Positions 37,018 through 51,200 of a stretch of DNA of 64,000 bases are shown piece by piece. Below the pieces are notes generated by a model. That model saw only the letters and a list, made by a program, of their open reading frames with translations, ran no database searches and was not told the origin of the DNA. This DNA comes from Bolinopsis microptera (lineage: Eukaryota; Ctenophora; Tentaculata; Lobata; Bolinopsidae): NCBI RefSeq assembly GCF_026151205.1, contig NC_087077.1, forward strand, positions 10,779,983-10,843,982. The letters are read 5' to 3'. The position numbers and the translations under genes were made by a program. The first letter of the stretch is position 1. Every line of letters begins with the position of its first letter.

Positions 37018-37217
37018 TCTCCTCCCATCCTTTCCTCTGATTGACTACTCCTCCCATCCTGTCCTCTGATTGACTACTCCTCCCATCCTGTCCTCTGATT
37101 GACTACTCCTCCCATCCTGTCCTCTGATTGACTACTCCTCCCATCCTGTCCTCTGATTGACTACTCCTCCCATCCTGTTCTCTGATTGACTACTCCTCCC
37201 ATCCTGTTCTCTGATTG
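37018..37217. repeat. 29-bp minisatellite, about 7 copies
   Basis: Unit CTACTCCTCCCATCCTGTCC plus TCTGATTGA, nearly perfect. The last copies carry TTCTC in place of TCCTC. Confidence 0.9.
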
Positions 37218-40200
37218 GATCTAAACATGATTGACAGTCCAAGTGATTTAATAATCTCGATGATAGCTGTGCATGGTCCCCACTCCACTTTTCTAATGTC
37301 CAGTTCAGGGGTCGTTTAACCAGCCCTGCCTTGCCAAGGAGAAAAAGAACGTACGTGTGTCTTGGACAGCTTTTGGTTGGTAAATACCTGCTTTTAGGGA
37401 TAGCTTGTCGATATCTTAGGATACCTGTCACCAAACTGATAAAATGCCTGATATCTCTTTAAGTGTTGAAATAAGGCACGACCCTTTCAAAATTTTGACA
37501 ATAACATTTATGGAGTTTTATCACCCAAAAGGAAAGCTTATTATCACGTGATTGTGCATACAATTCCTGATTTCAAGACACCCATCCGATCTTGACGGTA
37601 TAAGATTATTTAGAGCTGTACAAATTCCATTTTCTCGCTCTCCTTTTCGTCTACTAGCCGTCATCACCACGCTTAAAAGCTTGCTTTACAGATCCGGAAT
37701 ATCACCCGACCTCATATTATGCTAAAAATAAACGCTCCGACTCTTATATAACTGTTATTATGAATGCAATATGTTTGTATTTCTAACAAAGTATGATATC
37801 GATGTCGCGCGCATATGGGAAATAGAGTTTCCTTTTTTTACTTGTAGGTTTTTGATGGAGTCTGTTAGACTCGTGTGACACGAAAATAACCAAATACAAA
37901 TATTTGAACTATCGACTTTTAGTATTGTTATTTATCTTTATCTGCCGGAGATAATTTTCATCAGCTATTTTCTTAAATTTTTAAACGCTATTTAAATAAT
38001 ATTTGGCAGTTCATAATTAAATAGCCAATGAGGTTTTCAAAATCTAACGTCAAAATCCCATAATATTTTTATTGGAGTACAGAAATAAGAATCCACCTAA
38101 AGTTGATAATTTAACATCCTGTGAAGTTCCCAAACCTTTATCTTGTGGACTTATTCAGCTTCATTGCTCTAATTATAGTTCAATTATGATCAATTACTGT
38201 AGACAGACCTCCACTCCACCTTATGAAGTGAAGTACAATGTTGTTCTGAGGAGACATTAAAAGCAGAACCACGCGTTATTCAATTTTTCCGGACGAACAG
38301 TTGGATTAAAATGAGCTGGCACTCGGTGAAACACTCTGTGAACACTCGGTGAACACTCGGTGAAACAAGCCTTACTTTTACTGCAAAGAATCCATTGGTT
38401 GATACTTTGTATTTCAATAAAGTACGAATACAATAAAGGCCTCATAGCCGCCACTTTTAATCATACCGTAAGTTTGTTAACTGCAATGTTTAATTTATTT
38501 AATATTATAATGGCAGAAGTCAGCAGCGCGGAGCCGGTATTTTTAACGTCTTGAATTGTTGATAGCAATTAGTTTGGTAACATGAACCATATAAGCATAT
38601 AGTAACATGAACCATCTCTTGGATACTTTACTGCTTTCTCCCACCATACTGTTAACTTTGCGGCTCATCTGTGTTCTGTAAGACTAAGAGTCATCATGGT
38701 CTTGTGTGCTAAATGGAAGAGCTTCGGATGGTCAAGAAATAAAAAACATTGTCTCTTTTATAGGTCCAAAATACTCTTTACCGTCTTCTCCACAATACTA
38801 ACTCAGCCTTGCTGGCTCGCTCTGTATTTTTACCAGGGGTCAAGGTCTTGTAGTTGTGCTAAATGTTTGTGGAATATTTGGGACTGTGTGATTTTATGGC
38901 GCCATCGACAAATACAGTAATCCCAAACATGGCACCATTATATCATACGAGCTGATCTTCGGCAGTGCTGGTTCCTAATTCCTTTATTCTTGACTCTTCG
39001 TCATCCTCGAGGCTAAATATTTCTTGTCTCTTTCCCTCTCTCAGTCTCCATTATCTTATTTCGGAGTATTTACTCGAGTACCAGGGGCACCATGCCGTCC
39101 AAATACTTGTAAACAACACAAGGAAACAAAAATAGTTATATACTCATCATGTTTCCCCATCTTTCCATTTCCGTGTGTGATTATTTGAGTCCTAGGACCC
39201 CTGGCAGTTTTGACAGGGCTGTCAACAACTTTATCAAAAGTGAGCCAGCCATAATCCTGTCATAGATCATAACAATCATCACGTCGTAATGATAAGATTC
39301 CACCACATAGTTATATAAATATTCGGTCTGTGTTGAGTTGACCTCCACTTTTCAGCTGCACAAGATTTTGCAAATCTAGACTCGCGAAAGAGACGCCATG
39401 TTTGTTGATTTCTGCACTTATTAAATCAAGCAAGTGTTTTTTCTTCAATCTATTTCGGTTCTTTGAATCTGCTAATCTGTGCTATAAAAATGTTGCAGGT
39501 GTCACTGAGTAAATCCAAGGTGTGTTTTATATCGAGTTATCGAATGAAACATGAATATTTTATTGTCAAAGAAACCGATTCGTTTTTGTACGAGATATTC
39601 TAAATTCTTGTAAGGTGTTTAAGAAATCAGATCAATTTGTCATTAGTTAAATGATTTCTGATTTTCTGATATAACAAGATCAATTTCATTCAGAATGTCA
39701 TTTACTGAAGCGTGATCTATATATCTTGTCTGGTATTTAGATTTATTTACAAGATATTCATATACATACATTGATGTAGCTGACTGAAATCAAATCTTAA
39801 GGGCGGCCGATTCCATTTATGCCGTCTCAAGTTTATCTCTATTCTCTTTATACTTATTAAGTGCGGAGTCTCGGCCGTTTGCAGGTCTTCTCTCTCTAAA
39901 GCTCTAAGTCTAAGCTCTATCTCAACTCTTTTGAACTCTTGTTGGGTTTTTTGTGAAGAAATAAGTAATATATTTCGTTGAAGTCAGCCTAAAAGTGAGA
40001 TTGAAATCAGAACTTAAGAAATGTAGCAACGAACAGAATTCCTCGTTACATAACGTTTTTTGAGGACAGTTAGTCTGTAGTAAACTTTTGTACCAAATTC
40101 AGTGATGTGCACCGCCGACCACCTATCTGCGACTTTTTGTGTATCAGCGTGAAAAGAAAAACATAAAAGTAAAAATTTTTAAATACGTAAAAACATTATA

Positions 40201-42776
40201 TTACTCTCCATCTAAATGTTCGAATTTCTAACTTTCGTTACTTATTTATTATATGGATTTACTGTTTGTCTTTTTGCAAAAAAAACTAACCTGGTACAGT
40301 CCCTATTGTATACTTATATGGACGCTTCAGGCTTTACTATTGTTTGTTGTCTGAAAAAGTGTCTGAAAATTGTATTTCTGTTTTTCTGGAGTCCTTTTTA
40401 CAGTGACTTCTGAACCGACTAAAGTTTAAACAATAAAGTATAAACCATCGAATAACAATTGAACAATTGATGGGAGGTTGAAACTTGGAGAGTGAAGCCA
40501 TATCTTTTAGCCAAAAGTTGAATGAACATCGTAACTGATCTAGGTGGAGCTTTATATCCGATTCTGTGGGTCAGTTCTTTCATTTCCAACTGTATCGCCA
40601 TCAGTTGCAACTGAACTATTGGATGTTTTTTCCACATGAGTTTGCTGAATTCTGATAGACAAGGGCCAGTTATGTTCCTTATCTTCCTGCAAGTATATAT
40701 ATCTACACAATAAGCATATATCCACAGAGCTTTTCTTTTTTAAACTCCACACAGAATTAGAAGTACCAGATCTACTCTGTTAGTGAGCCGCACTAACTTT
40801 ATAGAAGTTGAGTCACCTGAACGGTTTGATTGCATGGTACCTAGGCGACCAATCATCTTCCCACTCAACGCTAGAATACTTCACTATCCCACACCAAAGT
40901 GGTGCTTGTCACGACAAACTTCTGTTAGATTAACTCCACCTAGAACTCTAGCAAGGATAACACGGATTATAATGTGGTAGTGTTGATAACTGAATAACAG
41001 TAGATAAACCACATTTGTTGAAGTAATAATCGCACTCTCTCGTACTACTCTGTTAGATAAAGTCATCCTGTTAGTTAGATTAAAGGTTAGAACTGTGAGG
41101 TTAGAGATGATAACGTCATTCTGATTGTATAAAGGCTAGAACTGGTCAGGTCCATCCCGCCCACTACACCACATTACTTTATTGTGGTGTTCTCTGATCT
41201 AGAGTGAACGTTCTAGTTGTTCAATCTGTTTTTAAATAACTTTCTACCAGAGTACCACATGTTTCGTCCAATTGTTGTGGTGGCTTCTCCAGTGCTTTCT
41301 AAGTATTCAACTATTCAATCGGTGTTTAATCATCTGAACGACTTTCAACCAATTTTATCGTCAGATTGTTTTGGGAGTTATCATTCCTTTGAATCAGGTA
41401 TTGTGCAATTCATCATACTATTCGCTGTGCTTTTATGGTTGATGCTTGCTGGGGTAGTCAAGAATAGTGAGCAGTGAATAGTAGCAAGGAGTTGGATCAC
41501 TCATTTGTGGTTTTTCCGTTTTTATTGTGTGGGTGAAGTGGGCTACCTTTTTCAAGTACGTTCACTACGTTTTATCGGTGGTGTTCTTGAGGTTATTCAA
41601 GTTTTTGTTGCTCGAGTTATCTGGCCGTCTATTGCTGTAATTCTCCGCGGATGAGTGCGCTAATTTACTTATTTAAATAACGCACACTTAAATTCTCACA
41701 AATCTTTCGTCATTGCTTGCTACTTTACGTTCCTTGAGTGTTTAGTCTGACTTGGCTATCTTGCACAGGGAAAATACATTTACTCAATCTTACGTCTTTT
41801 TTACGTCTTTTCTCTCATACTTTCTTTCTTTTCTCATATTCCTGACATTTATCTAATCGTATCTTTACTTTAGTCTTGTATCATGGCGACGGAAGATAAA
41901 TGATCTATTAGAAATTGCACCTCACAATAATATAGAATTACACTGCTGGCTCTAGAGTGAATTATTTTGTGCACTTTATTCGCATTTTAAATCTTGAAAA
42001 CTTCAAAAACTTTTGACCTGTCTAAAATCCATCATTTACCGAAAGTCCTACGCAAGTGGAATAGATATGCTAACTCAAGAGTAAACGATGGTATATAGTA
42101 CACACTTGCGGTTACTGATGTCTGAAAATGTCCTGGAACCAGCAACCCAGCCACTAGATCCGAGAGCTTTAACTATTATATACAGTACACACACGCAACA
42201 TGTTTACAGATTATAGATCTTAGGACATGACCCGCATGGGAATTGGTGTCTGTCTTTTGTATTTTCGATACTATTGTCCAATTCACTATTGTAGTATTGT
42301 GTGAATCTTTTGTTAATTTGATTTTTTGCTTGAGCTCGTTATAGTGCCCGAACTATCTTTATCAACGCGATTGCGCCATACAATAGGTGATAAAGGTAGG
42401 ATTAGACTTCAAAATTTTAGCTACGATATTTTAGTTGTTTTCATTTTATTTCTATACATTTGTTTCAGTCATCTAATAGAGCGGTCAATCAGCCCTAAAA
42501 ATGGTCAAATCACCCGAGTTATGATTCCAGATAATGTTGTACGGGCCCACTAGACCTCTAGAGAGACGTAGTCTGTTTAGAGTCACCGTGAGTGACAACT
42601 TTGTTCTTCACAAGAATAGTGTTCTTATTAAAGAACAAATATGACGCTAAAGTTTTCACACTTGGTTTCCAATCTCTCCGTGGAAGACTCTAGAAAGTGG
42701 ACTAATAGGTTGTCGCTTGTCAGGTAAAGTTCACACACAGAAAAGGAGTTCAGTCTAGCAAACGGGAGTGAAGTTC
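37218..42776. other. noncoding, no gene seen
   Basis: Several 60-86 codon frames occur, most from non-ATG starts and without recognisable motifs. No RNA gene or clear element seen. Confidence 0.4.
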
Positions 42777-43040
42777 ACATAGTTGTACCAGTTTATATAG
42801 ATGTACCGTTCACATAGCTGTACCAGTTTATATAGCTGTACCGTTCACATAGCTGTACCAGCTTATATAGCTGTACCGTTCACATAGCTGTACCAGCTTA
42901 TATAGCTGTACCGTTCACATAGCTGTACCAGCTTATATAGCTGTACCGTTCACAAAGATGTACCAGTTTATATAGCTGTACCGTTCACATAGTTGTACCA
43001 GCGTATATAGCTGTACCGTTCACATAGCTGTACCAGCTTA
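42777..43040. repeat. 35-bp minisatellite, about 7.5 copies
   Basis: Unit CACATAGCTGTACCAGCTTA plus TATAGCTGTACCGTT. Each unit is itself built from two TAGCTGTACC half-units. Confidence 0.9.
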
Positions 43041-43284
43041 ACGGCCCCAAACCAAACTTTTTCTGGATATCAGTTTATTCTCGAGTTTAAACGTAAATCC
43101 AACGTATGAACACATTTATAGTTTTACTTGGTTTGGGTGGCATCATGATGATTTGAAAAGTTGTCCTAACTTCTTGTACTTGTAGAGCTGCTGTTCCTAT
43201 AAATCGCATTATATCAGAGCAGGTAACCAGGAGCTGGTAACCAGGAGCTGGTAACCAGGGCTGCTAACCAGGATTACCAGGAGT

Positions 43285-43331
43285 AGAGCCTGGGCTGTAA
43301 TCATGCTAACCACGATTACAGCCCAGGCTCT
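43285..43331. other. perfect 18-bp hairpin
   Basis: AGAGCCTGGGCTGTAATC (43285-43302), an 11-nt loop, then its exact reverse complement (43314-43331). It lies just after a GGTAACCAGGAGCT tandem (43221-43260). Confidence 0.7.
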
Positions 43332-44414
43332 AGTCAGATGATAGTAGGAACTATTTTCCTGTGCCCATATAAAATATGTCATCTCCAGTCATAATCTCAT
43401 ATTAGAGTATTAGATTTGGTGGTGTGCTACGTTATTTGCCGGGAACTTTTCGACCGAAATGGTTTTGCATCGCCTCACTTATAATGTCCGTGATATTAAG
43501 TTACAAAATTGCACTCGTCTGAGCATGTCATTATCATCATTATATTATATTATAAGTGTAATGAACCATATTATTAGCAGATCACATACGGCTATTTTAT
43601 GTTCTGACTCAGCCGCTTTTTGCTGAGCCAATTTAATATATACCATCATACTGGCTGCATTTTCTTGTTAAATATGCCGCCGTTTATAATTATTGTTAAA
43701 TATATGTTCTTGGTTTATTGTTAAACTTTATGTCCGTCGACTGGAGAGTAGTTAAGACTGAATTTTTATTCGAATAAAACTTGAACCTCTCTACCAGCAG
43801 TACTGCTTGTCTGATTGACAATACTGAATACAGGTACGTGATACAGGTTGTAAGGGTTCAACAAGCAACCAAGCAACTGTCCTCTAAATAAATTCTGGCT
43901 TTTGCTTTGTTTATTTTACAATAAAGTAGTTAGTTACTTGCAAGCTGCAAGTTTAAGCTTTTGTATTGCTTGTATCAGACAAGCAAAATAGGTGATACAA
44001 GTAATATGGGTTCGCTCGACCAACTGTCCTCTACCAATTATATCTGGGAACATTTCCTTGTTTACAAAACAATAACATAGCATTAGTTGAGTAAACCGCA
44101 TAAGTCTCAGAGTTTTATATCTCCGTCTATGTCCCTCTGTCACTCCCAGCTTCGAAGCCATATAGTGTGAATTAAATTAAAAATACTTAATTAGCATCTG
44201 CAATTAGTGTCAATGGTGCAAGTAGAATTAACAAACATATACTCGAAACCTCCAACATAATCATACTTATAAGTTAGAAAACTCTCAGTCCGGACTTCCC
44301 TCCTGTCCCTCCCAGCCAGTCCTTGGGTTGCTGTTTAACGTTGGAGGTGCGAGCCGAGTTTAACTCAATAACATAGCTGAACACTCCGAGATAAAGGTGC
44401 GAACAGGAAGCTTG
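43332..44414. other. noncoding, no gene seen
   Basis: A 75-codon frame on the minus strand (43934-44161) has no recognisable features and is not called. Confidence 0.4.
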
Positions 44415-44830
44415 GCATATTCAGACATCGCAGACAACGCAGATAGTTGTGAGCTTTTGGAACAGTTTATTATACGCATTTTATCCGGCTTGTTTCACCC
44501 TGAAACGTTTACGAAACTGTTTGGAAACCCCCAGAAAGCTGGTAAGTGAGAGGGCTGTCCCACGTTGGAGCACCCTCTGATTCATTATTCCGGCGTGTAG
44601 TTCAGGGCTTGGCACAGTCTCGTTAAACAGTCTGGGGTTTCAGGCAGAAGCGAGGCAGCGAGCATATTCAGGCATCCAGACAGCTGTTTCAGTTATATAC
44701 TGTCCGCATTGTATCCGGCTTGTTTCATACTGAAGCGATTTGAGAAAGCTGCCAAGATCCGGGCTGTCCCACTGTGTAGGACTCTCTTACTCATTACTCC
44801 ATCGCAGACTTCAGGGTCTACCACAGCTCC
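44415..44830. repeat. diverged tandem duplication, period about 247 bp
   Basis: GCATATTCAGRCATC (44415, 44662), ATCCGGCTTGTTTCA (about 44479, 44711), GGGCTGTCCCAC (about 44553, 44760) and TCATTAYTCC recur in the same order. A consensus-quality donor, CTG|GTAAGTGAG, lies at about 44541 in the first copy only. Confidence 0.65.
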
Positions 44831-45155
44831 AGACAAGCGGAGAGTTAGAGCTGACAGAGGTGATACATTGTTTCACCTATACAAGGGCTGCTAGTTTCAT
44901 GTTGCTACCTTTAGTTCACCTTTGTCAGCCCGAACCTCAGACAGTTGGAAATGATTCGGGAGTTCTACCTCTAACTAACAGCCTCCTAAATTCAGTTTTT
45001 AAGGGTCTGAAGGTTAGAGATATCTTTTAGTTAGCAGCAGATCCAATTGAACTCTAGTTTTTCTTCATTGAAATAACTTTAAGCTGCGGTTTCGAGCTAG
45101 CTAGGCCAGCTAGCTAGGCCAGCTAGCCAGAGTGGCTGATTGAGCATGTTTATTC

Positions 45156-45230
45156 GGTGCAGAATGGCCAGATGAGCATGGCACGTGACCTCAGATGAGC
45201 ATTGCACGTGACCTCAGATGAGCATTGCAC
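45156..45230. repeat. 24-bp tandem repeat with CACGTGACC
   Basis: Three copies of CAGATGAGCATTGCACGTGA plus CCT, so two CACGTG motifs sit in phase 24 bp apart. Confidence 0.75.
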
Positions 45231-48060
45231 GGGTATTCAGTACGTGTGACCTGTGAGTGTTCACCTCACTGTGAATCAGACCAAGTGAACGCTACTCCCC
45301 CAGATTCCACAACCCCATTAATCAGAGCAGTGAGTCTCTGAGTACAGGGTAGATTTGTAGAGCTGGTTACTGTGAGGTCTGAGCTCCAGTAAGGTCTGTG
45401 AGTCTCTACCAGACGTGTCTCTCAGACGTGAGAATATCTCTAGTTGGGGAGGTAGACTTTAAGGCACGATACCGTGTAATAGACACGGTTTTCACTGTAC
45501 CGGGCACAATATTGTTACTTTTAGTTGATTTTATAGTAATAAGAGAAGCAGGAACTATGAAGAGAGAAATGTTAATTGTCATTCTAGGGAATGTTGAAGA
45601 TTTCTACGAAGTCTGTGTGAATATCTTGTATTTCGTGCTAGTCAGGGTAGATACAGTGCAGCGTTCTAATGAGGATGATATGTTGTAGCAGAAGAAGTGA
45701 TTGTGTGGCAGGAGAAGTGAGTGTTTGGTATATTCTTACAACAATAAAGTGTGAACAGCTCCAGCACAAAGGGGGTTAAGTGTTCAGAACTCTGGCTCCC
45801 TCATGCAGTGAATGTGAATTGTTTGTCATGTGGGGCAGTTAATTAGCGCCGCGCAAATCTTCGTTCTGTTGTATCGGTTTAAAGATCTCTACAGTCAAGC
45901 ACTTTTTATTGTATGGATTGATGATTTTGCTGCCAAAACGCATAACTTTAAACTTTTATCTTTTGTTGTATCGCAGATTCAAGTCTGTTCAAGTGTCTTT
46001 GCTTATGCTAGTACGAAACGTTTTGATTCGTTGCGTTTTGTTTCGTGTATCAATTTACAAAAGGTCGGGTCTTTTTTTCCTAACGAACCTAAACGACACA
46101 TAATTTAGTGTCAAATTCAACTTACAGAAATACTGAAAACTTCCTCCAAGTCCAAGTATGCAGCAGATTCTAACTAGTTATGTCTAAGTGACATCACTTG
46201 TAAGTTGTAAAGTTGTAAGGACAAGTTCCTGTCCTTTAACTACAGACCTTATGTATTGGAGCTGCTGCTGGAAACTTTTAACTTTGTAATCGGGCAAATT
46301 TGAGTGTTGAAACTTCACAGCCTTATCACACTCTGTCAGTTAGTTACTTCGTCATTTCGCACTTTGAGAGCTGAGGATATCTGCTCTGGTATCACCTCAT
46401 CTCGCTGATCTAAAGTCTAAACTGACACCTTGTCTGCTGAAACCATGTTTAATCTTGTCCTCCTTTATTTTAACAACATTCTGCAGCTTTGCTCATTAAG
46501 TGAACTGTCGCCTAGGCCAGCGTGGGTTCCAGTTCAACTTCAACTCTGACATAATATTCTGATTTTGTGATATTCCGGCAGTAAAAATTTAAAAAGACGG
46601 CGGTTACCAAACTTTGAGTTGTCACTTGAGGGTTTTCGGTTGTTGGCAGACGACAGATAGTGGACAAACTATCCTGTTTGACGTCATTAAACGTGATGGT
46701 GACGTCACTATCGCGTTATTTAGATTTTAGACCCTGGTTAAATACACCCGGTATATCCACCATTATGCAGAACTTTTTCAGCCTTCCTTCTAATAGCTTC
46801 CGCTTGCCACTTACCTTAGACTTGAATTCATAGTTCTAATATTCAGCGGACAGTTGGTAATTTACTACTTTTACTGGTGTTAGTTTATTGATTATATTGT
46901 CATATTATTTTTACGAAAAGGTCTGACAGATATGGAAATAGGTGTTTTCCAGCACATCCAGTTAAACAATAGGCACGTAGGTCGTACGTGACGTAGGACT
47001 GCATACAATTAATTGCAAAGTTCTATGATACTTATATTTTTTAAATAGTTATAATAAGTTAATAAACGTTTTAGCAATTAGCAATACGAGAAGGTTAGAA
47101 CCAATATGATATTCGTACTTGCCGGTCACGCACTTGTTTTACTATAGCCATTGTCTATTTTCAACTTGCTAAAACGGCTTCAACAAACTACCAAACTGAT
47201 AAAAATGACCGTTAAAAACTAAATGTCTAGTGTTCCACCACATTGCAGTCCATCTTCACTCTCTTACTAACTCCAGAAGATCAACACCGTCTGCGATACG
47301 ATCATCTTGTTGAGTCTTATAAACTGTTCCTGTGTTTTTCTACCCTTTTAAGTTAAACGTTCCGTTGCCACTAACATGCTAGCAATTTTACAGTTCATTT
47401 TATCTGCGATTATAAAGATCAACACCTGACAACATTCCTCAGCTTTACGTCTGGGTTCTCAAATCTCAACCTTACTTTTGGTGATGCTCTCCAATCTATA
47501 AAGAGTCTAGAGCAGTCGACCTTGCCCGGCTGGTTTTAGGTCCACTGCCGCACAGTGAAGATCAACACTGTCTGGGATACCTACCCAGCCCACCAGAATC
47601 ATCAGTGCAGTCATTCTGCTGTTTCCTTACTAGCTGAACCAGCCTTGTCAATCTAACTAAAGTTGGTCAGCTTTTGTTTGCATCACATACGGAACAGTGG
47701 TCTGTCAACTCTAGCCAGGTCAATGTAATCATAACAGAATCTGGGGCATTGTGCCCCAAAGTTGTTAGTTATTATAATATGTCCTCAACTCATGATCACC
47801 AATTTCTGTGTCGCTACGTTATCAGTTATTATAGCCTCAGCTGATCACCAATTTCTATACATTTCACTTAATGATATGCAACCAATGACGGCTGAGACGG
47901 CCCAGAAGGATTCTCCCAAACGGTCAGAACTGTGTTTGTCGCCAAATCACGTGATTAGTGAAGCGTTTAGTCGCGTGACTTGGACTCGTTATTGTCGGGT
48001 ATCCCACGCATTAATATCAGCTCGGTGTCTGAATCATATTCAAGACCTTTCGCTTATCAA
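45231..48060. other. noncoding, no gene seen
   Basis: Open frames of 92-111 codons at 45398, 45830 and 47762 start at GTG or TTG and lack domains. Two TGACGTCA (CRE-type) sites lie about 27 bp apart near 46680-46708. Confidence 0.4.
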
Positions 48061-48205
48061 TGCACATCACAGCAGCACGAGAGGGGAGGGCAGCTAGTAT
48101 AATGGAGCACATCACGGCAGCACGAGAGGGGAGCTGGCAGCTAGTATTATGGAGCACATCACGGCAGCACGAGAGGGGAGGGCAGCTAGTATAATGGAGC
48201 GGTGG
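48061..48205. repeat. 46-48 bp tandem repeat, 3 copies
   Basis: Unit contains GCACATCACGGCAGCACGAG, AGGGGAG and GCAGCTAGTATAATGGA. Confidence 0.85.
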
Positions 48206-51200
48206 AGGTTGGAGGAGTGGGAGTGTGGGAGAGAGGCAAGGTGTTATATTTTGTTATTCTGTTGAAATTTTAATAAGGTTCCCCGCATTTTGATAAGTAC
48301 CGTATTTGATTCCCAGATTGAAATTTAAGTGAAGAATTTGTGAATAGTCAGTTAGTTAATTCCAGCAATTATCAAGTACACTCCCCAACTTGTCTCTGAA
48401 ATGTGAAAGTTAGACAAAATATAGTGCTGCCTGACCTTTGTTACAGCTGTTTCATGTCACGATTGTTAAACTATTAAACTTAAAGTAGTGACGACATGAT
48501 ATCTGGCGCTGAAAGAAGACAAGTATTGGGAGAAATAAGTGTCTTGATTTTAATAACCCATCAGGAGATTTGCCAATATGGGATTGGATTACATTAGCTG
48601 TACACTGGAAACAGCTCGTAATGTTAGGTGATAATCAGTTTCTCCTCTTGTCAGTTGTCTTCTTTTGTATGGTCGCGAGCTTTTTGTGTCCCCGACATCC
48701 AGTTAAACTTAAAGATGGCCTTCAAACAAGCCTACATGTTCTCATCTGTTGAGATGTGAGATGTGTGACCATCCACGCTCAACCATTACACTGTATTACA
48801 CTGTATTAATTACACTAGCATCGAACTTAAAACTAGTATTTTCAGTGAGGGTGTCATTGTTTCTTCGGATTTGTAACATGTATATTTCAATATTTCGGAG
48901 GAGTAGTCAATATCTTATTCTTCTTCTTTTTCAGGGTTATTAAATGTTTAAGTGTCTTTTGATGCTAGCTGTGGCATATTATTGTTGATCATTTACGTTT
49001 CTTGATACGGAGCTGATACTTGGAAGCTCTCAACAACCTTCCCATTTACTTGTTTCGGTTTTTCTACCTTTTCAATGATCGAGAGACTAGAATAGCCCAA
49101 CTCAGCATCCATGACCAAGAATAGCTCAACATCTTAATATAGTTACAGGGACTATTTTCTCATTTTCTGCAACATTTAAAATCTAAAGCATCTACAAATA
49201 ACAGCAATTTATGGTCAATTTTCTCCCTATAAATACGTAAGTACCGGTAAATGCCTATTAGCGGTATTCACCAATTATAGCGATAATCACGTCATTACTA
49301 CGTCTCTGCACAAATTGACTCCCCCTGGCAGTTAAACAGACGTTGTTCCTGGTTACAGGATGAGTTTAAAATTAAATAACAATTTACCGATTTTTTTCCG
49401 TTTTCATCTGGTACGGATGGTCTGATGAGACCGTCACTCGAGTGATATCAAGTTAGGTACTTTATACAACAATGGGAATTCACCAAATATTTCAGATCCG
49501 TTCATTGGAATTTCGTTAGACACATTTCTTATCCTATACCGGGCATATACCAATTTTTCCCGATTTCTCCCACATTAGAAATTGTTCGTCAGTAGGTTAA
49601 AAAATGTATGACGTCCATCATGCCACAAGGCTTTGCATCTGAATCATATTCTGCTGCTTTATTCGACCAATAATAATTCTGTGTGACGTGAAATGTTGAA
49701 TAATTCCACAAAGTTTCCCTCTCTAATATTACCCTCTCACACGAGAGATGTCGAACACTACCTTATATGGCAATGTTACTATAGCAACACTACCTTACAT
49801 GGTAACTGTACTACCTCTCATGAAAGATGTCAAACTCAGTGACAATGTTCCGTAGTTAGTCTGCTACGTCCATGTATTATTTCCACAGTAGTCTACAAGC
49901 ACGTAACATGTGAGAATGAGGAGTGCAGTACAGCAGCTATTTACTTGTACCAAGTTATTGATATACCGGATAACGTAGAACCAAATACCGAAGTAATGGA
50001 ACAATTATACACGATATCCCATCTTCCAAGTCTTCTTCCAGTATAAGTACCATGTAGTCACATAAGTCCGTCAGTTATACAGCTACTTATACAGAGGGAT
50101 CGTCCAGATATTACGTCAGCTTTCTATAGGGGAGATAAAGGTTTCGAAATCGGCCACAACACCGACACTGTATTATGCAGATTGACACAGAAGCTCTAAG
50201 TGCACATTTGCTGACGAAGAAAGGATCTTAATCTTCACAGGTTATTAATTCGTAGAATTGATAATTCGTAGAATTGATAATACATATTATGTATTAATCT
50301 ATTCTGAACAGTATTACGCATCCCATCTTTTCCGTCCTCATTGAATACAAAAACAGGTTTATTTGTCTTGTTAATATATATTCACATTCACAGTCTATAT
50401 CATACGTATACTATTGTTAATCTGGATAAAATTACGTAATAAATATAATGGTGTGACGCAGTAATCCGGAATCCCTGCCCCTTTGACGTCAGAAAATTAA
50501 TCGGTATCATATTTAATCGCTATTATAAGTTCGATCGGTATTATATTTCAAAACTTTATTCAAAGGGGCTAATAATCGCTATTCGTCATTTTTGATTATT
50601 CCGTCAGTCTTGTATTTCCGTCAGTCGTGCCGAGACGGCAGATTTGCTTATATTTACTATATTTTTATGGCAACCTTCACAGTTTTTTTATTGTGATAAT
50701 GAATTAAAAGTGCGAAACTTGCTAAAAAAGGAGCAATTTCTGCTGCAAAACAGAAAGTGGAAAGCCACTTTGATACAAGTGTAATTGCAATGTGTCATGT
50801 AGGAGAGTGGTGAGGCAACGAATCCGATTACAGGCACTGCAACCACCCTGATGTAGAGACCTGGTTCTCACAGTCTCACCTCTGTTTCTTTAATTTGGTT
50901 AATGGTTGTTATTTTGCAGTTCCTTATTGTTAGTGCTATCTTTTATGTCCGGATATCACGTCAGCAAGCGTCCTATCAGAAAATAGTCAATGAATAGCTT
51001 TTGTCATAGCATGGGTAACACTAATTTCGATGCATAATTACGTCAAATCGATAAGGAAACTGCATTTATTTTTCCGGAGAAATCTTGCGTTTGCATGCAT
51101 GTTGGAGTAACCGTATTGACATTCAACAAAAACACGCGATATTTATCATCAGCATTCAATTTATTCATAACGCTCTTTCCGGATGCCCCTAGTCACAAGC

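Noticed and set aside
45398-46108. Two frames of 92-96 codons with hydrophobic stretches
   Set aside because: Both begin at GTG, and hydrophobicity is expected from T-rich DNA. No supporting splice structure.
47762-48097. 111-codon open frame
   Set aside because: TTG start, runs into a tandem repeat, and contains an internal duplication of about 20 bp; no recognisable product.
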